64,000 nucleotides of DNA from Flavobacterium circumlabens (lineage in GTDB: Bacteria; Bacteroidota; Bacteroidia; Flavobacteriales; Flavobacteriaceae), in the NCBI RefSeq assembly GCF_004345565.1, contig NZ_SLWA01000005.1:142301-206300 (forward strand), in the 5' to 3' direction. Positions 27,416-36,689 of the stretch are shown here, one piece after another. Position 1 is the stretch's first letter; each line of letters begins with the position of its first letter. The notes below the pieces were generated by a model. It saw only the letters and a program-made list of their open reading frames with translations, made no database searches and was not told where the DNA came from. The position numbers and the translations under genes are program-made.

Positions 27416-28482
27416 ATGAGAATAGACCAATTGACCTTTACCCGATTTATCGCTGCGACTTCAATTTTCATCTTTCTTATGGGGGAGGAAGTATTTTTAT
27501 TGATGACGCACGCTTGTCCTTTATTTTTCAAAATGCCAATATTGGGGTCAGTTACTTTTTTATATTGTCAGGCTTTGTAATGATTATTGCGTATGGCAAC
27601 AAACCTTTTGTTTCCTTCACGGAATATTACAGAAATAGGTTCGCAAGAATTTATCCGTTATACTTTTTTGCCATCATTCTGGTTATTTTTGTACAGTTGA
27701 TAGATCGGAGATTTGACTTTTTAGGTTTTTTTCTAAATATTTTCATGATTCAGGCCTGGATTCCGGGAAAGGCTCTTTCCTTTAATTTTCCTGCTTGGTC
27801 ATTGTCAGTAGAGGCTTTGTTTTATGCCGTTTTTCCTTTTGTTTTTAATAAAGTCTATCAGAAAATAAGCATTAAGAGGTTCTCCGTTTATATTATTTCG
27901 TTTTGGATTTTCATTCAAATCGTAACCAGTGTACTGTTTGCCTATTTTGGAGAAAGCGATTCCATTTACACAGGTGAGTTTTTACGATACAATCCCTTAT
28001 TACACCTTCATCAATTCTTAGTTGGAAATCTGGCCGGATTATTTTTTATAAAATACCTCCAGCATAAAAAAAGGAATTATGATCTATTGATTTTTGTGCT
28101 TACGGGTCTGGTGCTTTTAGCATTAAAATTTCCATTTCAACTCAATTTTAATAGTGCCTCAGCATTACTCTTAATGCCTATAATCATTCTAATTTCGCTA
28201 AACACAGGATTAATTACCAGATTATTTCAGCATAAAATATTGGTGTTTTTAGGAGAGATTAGTTTTGGAATTTACATTCTTCAATATCCGGTATGTTTTT
28301 TTATAAGCAACTACAGGATTAATAAATACCTTCATATTGAGGATTTGAACCTTGCTCTTCTGATACGATTCGGTGTACTGATCCTGGTTTCCTCAATAAC
28401 CTATCTTTATATCGAAAAACCAATTTTGAAGATAGTAAAAGGAAAGCAAAAAGCGCTGACACTTTCTGAAAATCCAGCCTGA
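27416..28482 (+). pseudogene. Acyltransferase family 3, second tandem copy, 1-base frameshift near its N-terminus
   Basis: This is a close copy of the acyltransferase at 26268. An ATG at 27416 gives MRIDQLTFTRFIAATSIFIF, which matches the paralogue residue for residue through codon 20, then the frame is lost. Where the paralogue has a histidine codon and then TAT-GG, this copy has CT (27476-27477) and then TAT-GGG, so one base is missing. The +1 frame continues the match to 28482 (GVSYFFILSGFVMIIAYG). The lost codon is the family's catalytic histidine. Read literally, only 54 residues are made from 27416, or a 322-residue piece from 27514. It may be a pseudogene, a phase switch or a sequencing error. 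Confidence 0.75.
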
Positions 28483-28497
28483 TAAAAACGAAAAATA

Positions 28498-29166
28498 ATG
28501 AAAACCATAGCTATCATACCGGCTCGCGGAGGCTCAAAAAGAATTCCGGATAAAAATATTCAGCTTTTTGGAACACTGCCTTTGTTGGCACATTCTATTT
28601 TATATGCGAAGCAGAATAGCACTGTAATTGATGAGGTGTATGTGTCAACAGATAGTGAAGAAATAAAAAAAACAGCACTGCAGTTTGGAGCGAAAGTCAT
28701 TGACAGGCCAGCTGCTATTTCGGGTGATCTGGAGCCTACTGTTTCGGCATTACGACATGCCTTAGAATCTCTTGAAGGTAATAATGTCGAAAACGTAATT
28801 TTACTTCAGGCTACGAATCCGTTACGGCCACAGAATTTGTTAGTCGAAGCTTTTGAAGTATATCAGCAGGAAAACCTGGACAGTTTATTTACAGTGACCC
28901 GAAATCATCAGAAATTTGGAAAAATAGCAGGCAATAAATTTATTCCGTTTAATTATGCCATTGGCCAGCGAAGCCAGGATTTAGAACCTCTTTTCTTTGA
29001 AAACGGATTAATATACATCACAAAAGCATCATTGATTCGGAATGATATTATTATTTCAGAAAATGCGTTTCCGTTCGAAGTAAATCATATTTTTGCAAAA
29101 GTTGATATTGATACCCCGGAAGATCTGGAGTATGCGGAGTATCTGTTTCAAAAACAATTACAATAA
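28498..29166 (+). CDS. neuA: N-acylneuraminate cytidylyltransferase
   Basis: This 222-residue enzyme activates a nonulosonic acid with CTP. The N-terminus [17 protein letters not shown] is the CMP-sugar synthetase signature, YVSTDSEEI and [10 protein letters not shown] are further family motifs, and [12 protein letters not shown] near the end is the metal-binding region. neuB follows 17 bases later and neuC one gene after that, so CMP-N-acetylneuraminate is the most likely product. A legionaminate or pseudaminate role is less likely because their dedicated aminotransferase and acetyltransferase genes are not seen here. Confidence 0.9.
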   Translation: MKTIAIIPARGGSKRIPDKNIQLFGTLPLLAHSILYAKQNSTVIDEVYVSTDSEEIKKTALQFGAKVIDRPAAISGDLEPTVSALRHALESLEGNNVENVILLQATNPLRPQNLLVEAFEVYQQENLDSLFTVTRNHQKFGKIAGNKFIPFNYAIGQRSQDLEPLFFENGLIYITKASLIRNDIIISENAFPFEVNHIFAKVDIDTPEDLEYAEYLFQKQLQ

Positions 29167-29183
29167 AAAAATACCATTCTTTT

Positions 29184-30224
29184 ATGAACCCATTTATAGA
29201 AATTGCCGGTAGAAAAATCGGACCCGATTTTCCACCCTTAGTTATTGCCGAAATAGGAATTAATCACGAAGGTTCTCTTGTAGTGGCCAAAGAAATGGTT
29301 GATGCAGCACACAGAGCGGGCGTTGAAGTTGTAAAACATCAGACGCACATTGTGGAAGACGAAATGAGCGGTGCCGCAAAAAAAGTAATTCCCGGTAATG
29401 CAGATGTTTCTATTTATGAAATCATGGAGCGTTGTTCTCTTAATGAAGCTGATGAATTAGAACTTAAAGAGTATGTTGAAAGTAAAGGAATGATTTTTAT
29501 TTCGACCCCATTTTCACGCGCAGCAGCAGAAAGATTAAAGAAATTTGACATACCCGCTTATAAAATTGGTTCCGGAGAATGTAACAATTACCCTTTATTA
29601 GAACATATTGCTTCTTTTGGCAAACCTGTAATTTTAAGTACCGGTATGAATACCATAGAAAGTATTCAGAAAGCTGTAGCGATTTTCGATAAGCATCATA
29701 TTCCTGTCGCTTTACTGCACACGACCAACCTATATCCAACGCCAATACATTTGGTTCGTTTTGGTGCCATGACAGAATTACACGAGGCTTTTCCCGATAA
29801 AGTATTCGGATTGAGTGATCATACCTTAAATAATAATGCCTGTTTGGGAGCTGTTGCCCTTGGTGCCAGTGTTTTAGAACGACATTTTACAGATCATATG
29901 CAGCGAACCGGTCCGGATATTATTTGCAGTATGGATGAAAAAGCTTGTGGCGAATTAATTATCTCCAGTGCAGAAATGGCCTTAATGCGTGGCGGAACAA
30001 AAAAACCGGCATTGGAAGAACAAGTCACAATTGATTTTGCTTTTGCAACCGTTTGTGCCATAGCATCTATTCAAAAAGGAGAAAAATTATCTAAAGAGAA
30101 TATTTGGGTAAAACGTCCGGGAACCGGCAAAATCCTGGCAGAACATTTCAATGATCTAATTGGAAAAGTGGCGACAAGAGCTATAGAAAATGATGAGCAA
30201 TTGGATTTTTCTGATTTTCAATAA
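29184..30224 (+). CDS. neuB: N-acetylneuraminate synthase
   Basis: This 346-residue enzyme condenses phosphoenolpyruvate with N-acetylmannosamine (or a related 6-carbon sugar) to form a sialic acid. [50 protein letters not shown] and LSTGMNT are hallmarks of the NeuB barrel. [11 protein letters not shown] and LERHFT follow. The C-terminal 60 residues form the SAF antifreeze-like domain ([14 protein letters not shown]). It sits between neuA and a GT2 that separates it from neuC. Confidence 0.92.
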   Translation: MNPFIEIAGRKIGPDFPPLVIAEIGINHEGSLVVAKEMVDAAHRAGVEVVKHQTHIVEDEMSGAAKKVIPGNADVSIYEIMERCSLNEADELELKEYVESKGMIFISTPFSRAAAERLKKFDIPAYKIGSGECNNYPLLEHIASFGKPVILSTGMNTIESIQKAVAIFDKHHIPVALLHTTNLYPTPIHLVRFGAMTELHEAFPDKVFGLSDHTLNNNACLGAVALGASVLERHFTDHMQRTGPDIICSMDEKACGELIISSAEMALMRGGTKKPALEEQVTIDFAFATVCAIASIQKGEKLSKENIWVKRPGTGKILAEHFNDLIGKVATRAIENDEQLDFSDFQ

Positions 30225-30235
30225 TATAAAAAGAA

Positions 30236-31027
30236 ATGATATCTATTGTTATTAGGAATAAAAACGAGGCTAAGGCACTCGAAAATATTTTGTCTGTTAT
30301 TACGACACAGTATGCTGACGATTACAGCGAAATCTTAATTGTAGATAATTATTCTACAGATAATAGTGTAGAAATCGCGTTGAAATATAATTGCACAGTC
30401 CTGAACATAAAAGATTTTACCTACGGACGGGCAATAAATGTAGGTATTGAAGCAGCAAAAACAAAATATGTTTTATTGTTAAGTGCTCATGCAATTCCTG
30501 TCGGGAAAAGTTTTTTTAAAAATACATTAGAAGCTTTAGCGGACACTGAAAACGTAGCGGGAATCAGATACATCAACAGTTTTGAAAACTATAAAAGAGC
30601 TGCGAAAAATAATTTTACAGTATTTAAGCCTTTAGAGAATGGTTTAATGGCCGCTTGTGCTTTAATAAATAAAGAGGTCTGGGAGCAATTTAAATTTAAT
30701 GAAGAACTGGACGCTATTGAAGATAAAGAATGGTCAGAGCGAGTATTCAATAATGGTTTTCAACTATTAGATCTGAATGAAACGTATTTTTATTTCATAA
30801 AAAGAAGTGCAAAGGCCAATATTTCGAGATACAAAAACGAAACGGTCTCTGAATATTTTTTAGCAAAAAAAACATTCCCGGGAATAATGGCAATTTTGGG
30901 GTCTTTTTTTAAGAAAGTAATTTTTACAAATACCGGTAATTACTTTAAATTACTACATCATGATATCCTGATTTTGAAAGCCAAATTTGAAATCCGAAAA
31001 AAGTTAAAAAAGAAAGTATCCAATTAA
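30236..31027 (+). CDS. Glycosyltransferase family 2
   Basis: This 263-residue GT2 enzyme lies inside the neu cluster. ISIVIRNKNEAKALENIL opens it, and FTYGRAINVGIEAAKTKYVLLLSAHA (61-86) is typical of a subgroup that has SAHA in place of the DXD metal motif. IEDKEWSERV is the later acidic region. Its stop overlaps the neuC start by one base (TAATG). Because it is enclosed by neuB and neuC it could act on a sialylated unit, but it does not resemble any sialyltransferase family I know. Confidence 0.8.
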   Translation: MISIVIRNKNEAKALENILSVITTQYADDYSEILIVDNYSTDNSVEIALKYNCTVLNIKDFTYGRAINVGIEAAKTKYVLLLSAHAIPVGKSFFKNTLEALADTENVAGIRYINSFENYKRAAKNNFTVFKPLENGLMAACALINKEVWEQFKFNEELDAIEDKEWSERVFNNGFQLLDLNETYFYFIKRSAKANISRYKNETVSEYFLAKKTFPGIMAILGSFFKKVIFTNTGNYFKLLHHDILILKAKFEIRKKLKKKVSN

Positions 31028-32148
31028 TGAAAAAAATTCTTTTCCTAACCGGAACACGTGCTGATTTTGGTAAAATAAAATCATTGATTTCAATTCTGGA
31101 ACAACAACCGGATTTTGAAGTCTTTGTATTTGTAACCGGAATGCATCTGCAGGAAATTTATGGGTATACGTTGATAGAAATTGAGCGATGTAATTTTAAA
31201 AACGTCTTTACTTTCGAAAATCACACGCACGAAACAACAATGGATTTAACTCTGGCGAAAACCATCGAAGGTTTATCAGGTTATTGTAAAACCATCGATC
31301 CGGATATGATTGTGGTACATGGTGATCGGGTTGAAACACTCGCAGGCGCTATTGTTGGCTCTCTGAATAATATCCTGGTGGCTCATATTGAAGGGGGAGA
31401 AGTTTCAGGTACCGTTGATGAATTAATCCGTCACAGCGTGAGCAAATTAAGCCACATTCATTTTGTGTCGAATAAGGAAGCTAAGAAAAGGCTCGTTCAG
31501 ATGGGAGAAATAAAAGAATCTGTTTTTACAATTGGTTCACCCGATATAGATATTATGTTTTCGGATAAACTTCCTGATTTGGAAACGGCAAAAAAATATT
31601 ATCAGGTTCCCTTTGAAGAATTTGCTATCGTAATGTTTCATCCCGTGACGACAGAATTTCAAAGCATGGAGAAATACACGGCAGATTTTGTCGATTGTTT
31701 GCTGCAGGACCATCATAATTATCTGGTTATTTTTCCAAACAATGATTTAGGAAGTCAGTTCATTCTGGACTCTTACAACAGATTAAAACAAAATACCAGA
31801 TTCAGGATTTTTCCGTCACTTCGTTTTGAATATTTTCTGACCTTACTAAAAAACAGTCAGTTTATTATCGGTAACAGCAGCGCCGGAATTCGCGAAGCTC
31901 CGTATTATGGCATTCCGATCATTAATATCGGAACCCGTCAGCAAAACAGAGCCGTTCATGCCGATATTATCAATACCGATTATTCTCAGGAAAGTATAAA
32001 AGAAGCCCTTTCTGTTATAGACGCACACAAAGTTCAGGTGGCAACCAATGATTTTGGACAGGGAAATAGCAGTGAATTATTTTTGGATTCCCTAAAGAAA
32101 AGCGATATTTGGCAGCTGAATCACCAAAAGCAGTTTAAGGATTTTTAA
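31027..32148 (+). CDS. neuC: UDP-N-acetylglucosamine 2-epimerase (hydrolysing)
   Basis: This 373-residue enzyme hydrolyses UDP-GlcNAc with inversion at C2 to give N-acetylmannosamine, the first step of sialic-acid synthesis. GTRADFGKI (9-17), VVHGDRVETLAGA, AHIEGGEVSGTVDE and RHSVSKLSHIHF are NeuC signatures, and GNSSAGIREAPYYG near the end binds the nucleotide. The closely related LegG acts on a GDP-sugar, but no other legionaminate gene is present. Together with neuA and neuB the route from UDP-GlcNAc to CMP-Neu5Ac is complete. Confidence 0.92.
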   Translation: MKKILFLTGTRADFGKIKSLISILEQQPDFEVFVFVTGMHLQEIYGYTLIEIERCNFKNVFTFENHTHETTMDLTLAKTIEGLSGYCKTIDPDMIVVHGDRVETLAGAIVGSLNNILVAHIEGGEVSGTVDELIRHSVSKLSHIHFVSNKEAKKRLVQMGEIKESVFTIGSPDIDIMFSDKLPDLETAKKYYQVPFEEFAIVMFHPVTTEFQSMEKYTADFVDCLLQDHHNYLVIFPNNDLGSQFILDSYNRLKQNTRFRIFPSLRFEYFLTLLKNSQFIIGNSSAGIREAPYYGIPIINIGTRQQNRAVHADIINTDYSQESIKEALSVIDAHKVQVATNDFGQGNSSELFLDSLKKSDIWQLNHQKQFKDF

Positions 32149-32226
32149 TGAAAAACAACAACACTTTTATGGTATCAGTTACTGTTATTGTCTTTCATTT
32201 AAATGAATAAGTAAACGAAAAGTAAA

Positions 32227-32868
32227 ATGAAACAGTTTTTGCGAAAAATAGCGTGGGTATTTCTGGGAAAAGGATATCTGGACTTTTTAAGAGGTCAGAA
32301 CAAAACCTATTTGCATCAGGCTAAAAATGTAACGATTGGCTATAAAACCTATCATAACGGTGCATTTGTCTGGCAGTGGCATCAAAACTCACAATTAGAA
32401 ATCGGGAAATACTGTTCTATAGCAAACGATGTTCATTTTATATTAGATTCAGGGCATCATATGCTAAGTGAGGTCACAAGCTATCCTCATTTTAATCATC
32501 TTGTTAACAAAGATTTGCCTATTGGTAACCGAACTCAGTCTGATTTTAAAAGAAATATACAAACAGAGGAAAGTAAAACCATAATTGGCAGTGACGTTTG
32601 GATTGGAATGAATGCCATAATTTTGCCCAATGTAAAAATTGGTGACGGCACTACCATTTTAGCAGGTACAGTGGTAACAAAAGATGTTCCGGATTATGCA
32701 GTTCTCGGAGGCATTCCGGGAGCAATTGTAAAAATGAAATATGATCTGGATACCATCGACAAAATGAAAAAAATAGAATGGTGGAACTGGAGCCCACAAA
32801 AAGTCGAAGAAAATGTGGGAGATTTTTATATCCCAATTCATGATTTCATTATCAAATGGCAGAAATAA
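32227..32868 (+). CDS. CatB-related O-acetyltransferase (hexapeptide repeat)
   Basis: This 213-residue protein is a left-handed beta-helix acetyltransferase of the CatB/Vat group. The region HHMLSEVTSYPHF contains the family's catalytic histidine area, TIIGSDVWIGMNAIILPNVKIGDG and TILAGTVVTKDVPDYAVLGGIPG form the hexapeptide coils, and IEWWNWSPQKVEENV is the characteristic C-terminal tryptophan motif. It follows the neu genes, so sialic-acid or glycan O-acetylation is a reasonable guess. Confidence 0.85.
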   Translation: MKQFLRKIAWVFLGKGYLDFLRGQNKTYLHQAKNVTIGYKTYHNGAFVWQWHQNSQLEIGKYCSIANDVHFILDSGHHMLSEVTSYPHFNHLVNKDLPIGNRTQSDFKRNIQTEESKTIIGSDVWIGMNAIILPNVKIGDGTTILAGTVVTKDVPDYAVLGGIPGAIVKMKYDLDTIDKMKKIEWWNWSPQKVEENVGDFYIPIHDFIIKWQK

Positions 32869-32922
32869 TCCAATTGTAGCAATAAATAAATTGCAGTTGT
32901 ACTATAATAATTAATTTAATTT

Positions 32923-34356
32923 ATGTTTTTTAACTCCTTAGCGTTTGCGGTTTTTTTACCAATCGTTTTTTTTCTGTATTGGTTTGTCTTCAATAAAACC
33001 AAAAGCACACAAAATGCCTTACTGATTGTTGCGAGTTATTATTTCTATTCCTGCTGGGACTGGAGATTTTTATTTCTATTGGTTTTTTCTACTTTTCTGG
33101 ATTATTACACCGGTATTCAAATCGAAAAAGGGAAGTCTGAAAAAAGTCGGAAATTTTGGTTTTGGCTCAGTATTATAATCAATTTAGGGTTTCTGGCGAT
33201 TTTTAAATATTATAACTTTTTTGCCGCTTCTTTTTCAGAATTATTGGGCTCTGCGGGAATTAAGGCAAGTCCGATTTTATTGAACGTGATTCTTCCGGTT
33301 GGGATTTCATTTTATACTTTCCACGGATTATCCTATGTTATTGACATCTATTACAAGCGAATAAAAGCTGAATATAACTTTGTAGATTATTCGCTCTTTG
33401 TCAGCTATTTTCCGCTTTTAGTGGCAGGTCCGATAGAAAGAGCAACGCACTTATTGCCACAGGTAAAAGTAAAGCGAGAGTTTAGTTTTCAACTGGCAAA
33501 AGAAGGAATTTATCAAATCATTTGGGGATTGGTTAAGAAAGTAGTTATTGCAGATACTTGTGCCACCTACGCAAATGCTATTTTTGATCATTATACTTCC
33601 ATGAATAGTTTCTCCCTTATTTTGGGAGCCATATATTTTGCATTTCAAATTTACGGAGACTTTTCAGGGTATTCAGATATTGCATTAGGGGTTTCAAAAT
33701 TGTTTGGTTTAGACCTGTTGCGAAATTTCAATTACCCGTATTTTTCGAGGGATATCGCCGAGTTCTGGCGTCGTTGGCATATTTCGTTATCGTCGTGGTT
33801 TCGGGATTATTTATATATTCCGCTGGGGGGCAGTAAAGGCGGTCTCTGGATGAAAATCAGAAATACGTTTATCATTTTTGTGGTCAGCGGATTCTGGCAC
33901 GGAGCCAACTGGACCTATGTGGTCTGGGGATTTATAAATGCGGTTTATTTCCTGCCTTTACTTTTATCCAACAGCAACAGAAATAATATGGATGCCATCC
34001 AGCTGAAATTTAATTTCGATTCGGTAAAAGTAGTACTGAGTATTTTCTATACTTTTTTCCTGACCTGTATCGCCTGGGTATTTTTCAGGGCCAAATCGAT
34101 AACAGATGCAGTTTTGTATTTAAAACGTATTATTACCAACAGGGATTTTAGTTTTCAATATTTAGACAATGAACGCTACAGTTATGAATTGCTGCTAATG
34201 ATTGGTTTATTTGTTTTGGTTGAATGGAATAACAGAAATAAAATCGAACCGCTTTCAGGAAAAAGAAGCATGCTCAGAATGGCCCTTGCTATAGCAGCAA
34301 TATTGGCTTTCGGAACTTATTCAGATTATAAAGAATTTATATATTTTCAGTTTTAA
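32923..34356 (+). CDS. MBOAT family membrane O-acyltransferase (AlgI-like)
   Basis: This 477-residue integral membrane protein belongs to the AlgI/DltB group, which passes acyl groups across the membrane for transfer to exported polymers. Motifs include LPVGISFYTFHGLSY (124-138), QIYGDFSGYSDIALG (242-256), EFWRRWHISLSSWFRDYLYIPLGG (280-303, with a histidine) and FWHGANWTYVVWGF with the catalytic histidine at 326. Its stop overlaps the next start (TAATG), and that gene codes for an SGNH-like protein, the usual partner type. Acylation of the locus glycan is inferred. Confidence 0.92.
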   Translation: MFFNSLAFAVFLPIVFFLYWFVFNKTKSTQNALLIVASYYFYSCWDWRFLFLLVFSTFLDYYTGIQIEKGKSEKSRKFWFWLSIIINLGFLAIFKYYNFFAASFSELLGSAGIKASPILLNVILPVGISFYTFHGLSYVIDIYYKRIKAEYNFVDYSLFVSYFPLLVAGPIERATHLLPQVKVKREFSFQLAKEGIYQIIWGLVKKVVIADTCATYANAIFDHYTSMNSFSLILGAIYFAFQIYGDFSGYSDIALGVSKLFGLDLLRNFNYPYFSRDIAEFWRRWHISLSSWFRDYLYIPLGGSKGGLWMKIRNTFIIFVVSGFWHGANWTYVVWGFINAVYFLPLLLSNSNRNNMDAIQLKFNFDSVKVVLSIFYTFFLTCIAWVFFRAKSITDAVLYLKRIITNRDFSFQYLDNERYSYELLLMIGLFVLVEWNNRNKIEPLSGKRSMLRMALAIAAILAFGTYSDYKEFIYFQF

Positions 34357-35240
34357 TGAAGAAATTTTTAATTTATACGGTCACAATTTTAGTCATAACA
34401 GTTTTTGTAGCCGTTATACTGGACGGATTGTATACAGTCGTTTTTATGCAATCTAAAAACCGCGGAAAGGTCGAGACAGTTGTCAATTCAAAAGCTAAAA
34501 AATATGACGTGGTAATTCTGGGCTCGTCCCGTGCCAACAACCATTTTGTAGCACAAATGTTCGAGGATAAAGGATTAAAAGCTTTTAATTACGGAATGAG
34601 CGGCGGCCATTTATTTGAAGCCTCACTGATGCTTAAATTAATGCTTGAAAGGAAATATGAGATTAAAAATGTAATTTTAGAAGCCGACTTAAACCTTTCT
34701 GGTGAAAAGCAGGCAGAAGGAATCTCAGCCCTGTTTTTGCCTTATATCCATAATTCTGAAACGATCAGAAAACACTTTGAAAACGAAGAGGATTTCAACG
34801 AGTTATATTATATTCCGTTTTACAGATATATTAAGTATGATGGGAAAATTGGATTTAGGGAAGTTTTTTTTACAACAATTCATAAAAAGACCTCAATGCT
34901 CGATAATTTAGGATATTACCCGCTTTTAAAAACGAAAGGGGCAAATATGAAAAATAATATTGTAAACCTGAATCCGCTTCCGCACAATAAATACTATGAA
35001 GAAATTAAAAATATCTGCAAAGCCAATAATATTAATTTTATAGCCGTAATGACACCAATGTGTGAGAATGTGAAAGGAATGAATTACTTTGACAAAGTAA
35101 AAAAGGCATATCCTGAAATTCTTAATTATGAAAATGTGGTGGTCGAAGATAAATATTTTTCATCCTGCGGGCATATGAACGATACCGGAGCGAAACTTTT
35201 TACAGCGAGAATTATAAATGACTTTTTTGTCAAAAAATAA
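34356..35240 (+). CDS. SGNH/DltD/AlgX-like partner of the MBOAT acyltransferase
   Basis: This 294-residue protein has one N-terminal membrane anchor (about residues 5-30), so the rest should be periplasmic. VVILGSSRANNHFVAQ near 52-67 carries the probable catalytic serine, GMSGGH near 79-84 an oxyanion glycine, and SCGHMNDTGAKLF near the C-terminus the Asp and His pair as in SGNH acyltransferases. The start overlaps the stop of the MBOAT gene, the arrangement seen with AlgI/AlgJ-type and DltB/DltD-type pairs. It likely finishes acyl transfer to the glycan in the periplasm. Confidence 0.75.
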   Translation: MKKFLIYTVTILVITVFVAVILDGLYTVVFMQSKNRGKVETVVNSKAKKYDVVILGSSRANNHFVAQMFEDKGLKAFNYGMSGGHLFEASLMLKLMLERKYEIKNVILEADLNLSGEKQAEGISALFLPYIHNSETIRKHFENEEDFNELYYIPFYRYIKYDGKIGFREVFFTTIHKKTSMLDNLGYYPLLKTKGANMKNNIVNLNPLPHNKYYEEIKNICKANNINFIAVMTPMCENVKGMNYFDKVKKAYPEILNYENVVVEDKYFSSCGHMNDTGAKLFTARIINDFFVKK

Positions 35241-35308
35241 CCAAATCCGGTTATTAGGAATTATAAGTCAATGATGGAATTTGTATTATTTTTTTATTAA
35301 ATTTTTGA

Positions 35309-36688
35309 ATGGAGAAAGATAAAATTTTATTGCTCTTTCCAGATGGAGTCGGAATTAGAAACTATCTGTATTCTACTGTTTTTAAAGACATGGAGGAGGA
35401 TTTGGTGCTGTTTCATAATTTTGATCCGGAGACTGTAAATGCGATCAAAACTAATGTGGACATTGATGATGAAATTACGATTCCTGCTTACAAAGAATCA
35501 GTCAAGGAGAAATTTTTAAGAGAATTGATTTGTCTTTCGAGGCTGTATTACAATACTCAAAAAGTAAAAAACCCCTCGTTGCTGACCAATTGGAACTGGA
35601 GCCAAAAGACATTTTCAAAAAAGTTTTTTTATAAATTAATGGAGACAACAGCTCCGTTTTTCAGGAAATATTCGACTATTCTGAAATTAGAAGAAAAATA
35701 CCAGAAAGCAATTCGTCAGAATCCTTTTTATGATGAGGTAAAAGAAATTTTAGAAAAAGTAAAACCCAAGGTTGTTTTCTGCTCCCATCAGCGGGCCTTA
35801 AAAGTAGCAGGCATATTTGCAGTTGCGGCTGATTTGGGAATAAAAACGGCAACAGTGATTTATTCCTGGGATAATTTACCCAAAGCCCGAATGGCTTTAC
35901 GGGCAGATCATTATTTGGTCTGGTCGGATTATATGAAAAAGGAACTGGAACTGTATTATCCCGAAATCCCATCGGAAAACATTCATATTACAGGAACTTC
36001 TCAGTTCGAGTTTTATGAAGATGAAAAAAACATCATCAACAAAGAAACGTTTTTTAAGACATACAACTTAGACCTGAATAAAAAGATAATTTGTTTCTCC
36101 GGTGACGATACTAAAACCTCTCCCGATGATCCCGCTTATCTGAATGATATGGCTGAAGAACTGACAAAAGCCAATCTGCAGGACGAGTATCAAATTTTGT
36201 TTAGAAGATGTCCGGTAGATTTTTCGGGCAGATACGAATCGGTTATCAGTAAGTATTCAGATCTTATAAAAGAAGCCGCCCCTTTGTGGTATTTTAATAC
36301 GGCAAACGAATGGAACACGGTTTATCCGTCAATTGAAGATGTGAAATTGCTGATCAGCACCGCTTTTTATTCGGACATCGTTGTAAATGTTGGTTCTACC
36401 ATGGCCTTTGATTTTGCCATGTTTAATAAACCTTGCGTTTTTATCAATTACGATCAGCCAGTCAAAAATATAAAAGAATGGTCCGTGAAAACCATTTATC
36501 AATTTCAGCATTTTAAAAGCATGCCTGATAAAGAGGTAGTTATCTGGCTGAACCACAAAGATGAAATTGTCGAAAAGCTAACGCTTCAAAAGAATTGCAG
36601 CACAGCGATGATGGAATGGAAGAAGATTGTACTGGAAGATTATAAAAATGCCTCGATGAAAATAAGGGAAACTATTAAAGCCAATTAA
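35309..36688 (+). CDS. GT-B-like transferase of surface-glycan clusters, specificity unknown
   Basis: This 459-residue protein looks like a GT-B enzyme. VKPKVVFCSHQRALKVAGIFAVAADLG and YSWDNLPKARMALRADHYLVWSDYMKKEL form the N-terminal domain, GTSQFEFYEDE leads into the C-terminal domain, and VVNVGSTMAFDFAMFNKPCVFINY is like the GSSxxxExxxxxKPxI region of glycosyl- and polyol-phosphate transferases. I do not recognise a finer family. I considered a sialyltransferase but see no GT38, GT42, GT52 or GT80 signature. Confidence 0.55.
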   Translation: MEKDKILLLFPDGVGIRNYLYSTVFKDMEEDLVLFHNFDPETVNAIKTNVDIDDEITIPAYKESVKEKFLRELICLSRLYYNTQKVKNPSLLTNWNWSQKTFSKKFFYKLMETTAPFFRKYSTILKLEEKYQKAIRQNPFYDEVKEILEKVKPKVVFCSHQRALKVAGIFAVAADLGIKTATVIYSWDNLPKARMALRADHYLVWSDYMKKELELYYPEIPSENIHITGTSQFEFYEDEKNIINKETFFKTYNLDLNKKIICFSGDDTKTSPDDPAYLNDMAEELTKANLQDEYQILFRRCPVDFSGRYESVISKYSDLIKEAAPLWYFNTANEWNTVYPSIEDVKLLISTAFYSDIVVNVGSTMAFDFAMFNKPCVFINYDQPVKNIKEWSVKTIYQFQHFKSMPDKEVVIWLNHKDEIVEKLTLQKNCSTAMMEWKKIVLEDYKNASMKIRETIKAN

Positions 36689-36689
36689 A

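Noticed and set aside
27346..27531. Minus-strand ORF across the acyltransferase gap
   Set aside because: It is a shadow over the start of the frameshifted acyltransferase copy, with no protein-like pattern of its own.
28498..32148. Legionaminic or pseudaminic acid pathway
   Set aside because: NeuB and NeuC resemble the Neu5Ac enzymes, and the additional dehydratase, aminotransferase and acetyltransferase genes of those pathways are not grouped here.
35309..36688. Assignment as a sialyltransferase
   Set aside because: Location near neuABC is suggestive, but I see none of the known sialyltransferase motifs, so it is kept as an unassigned GT-B-like protein.
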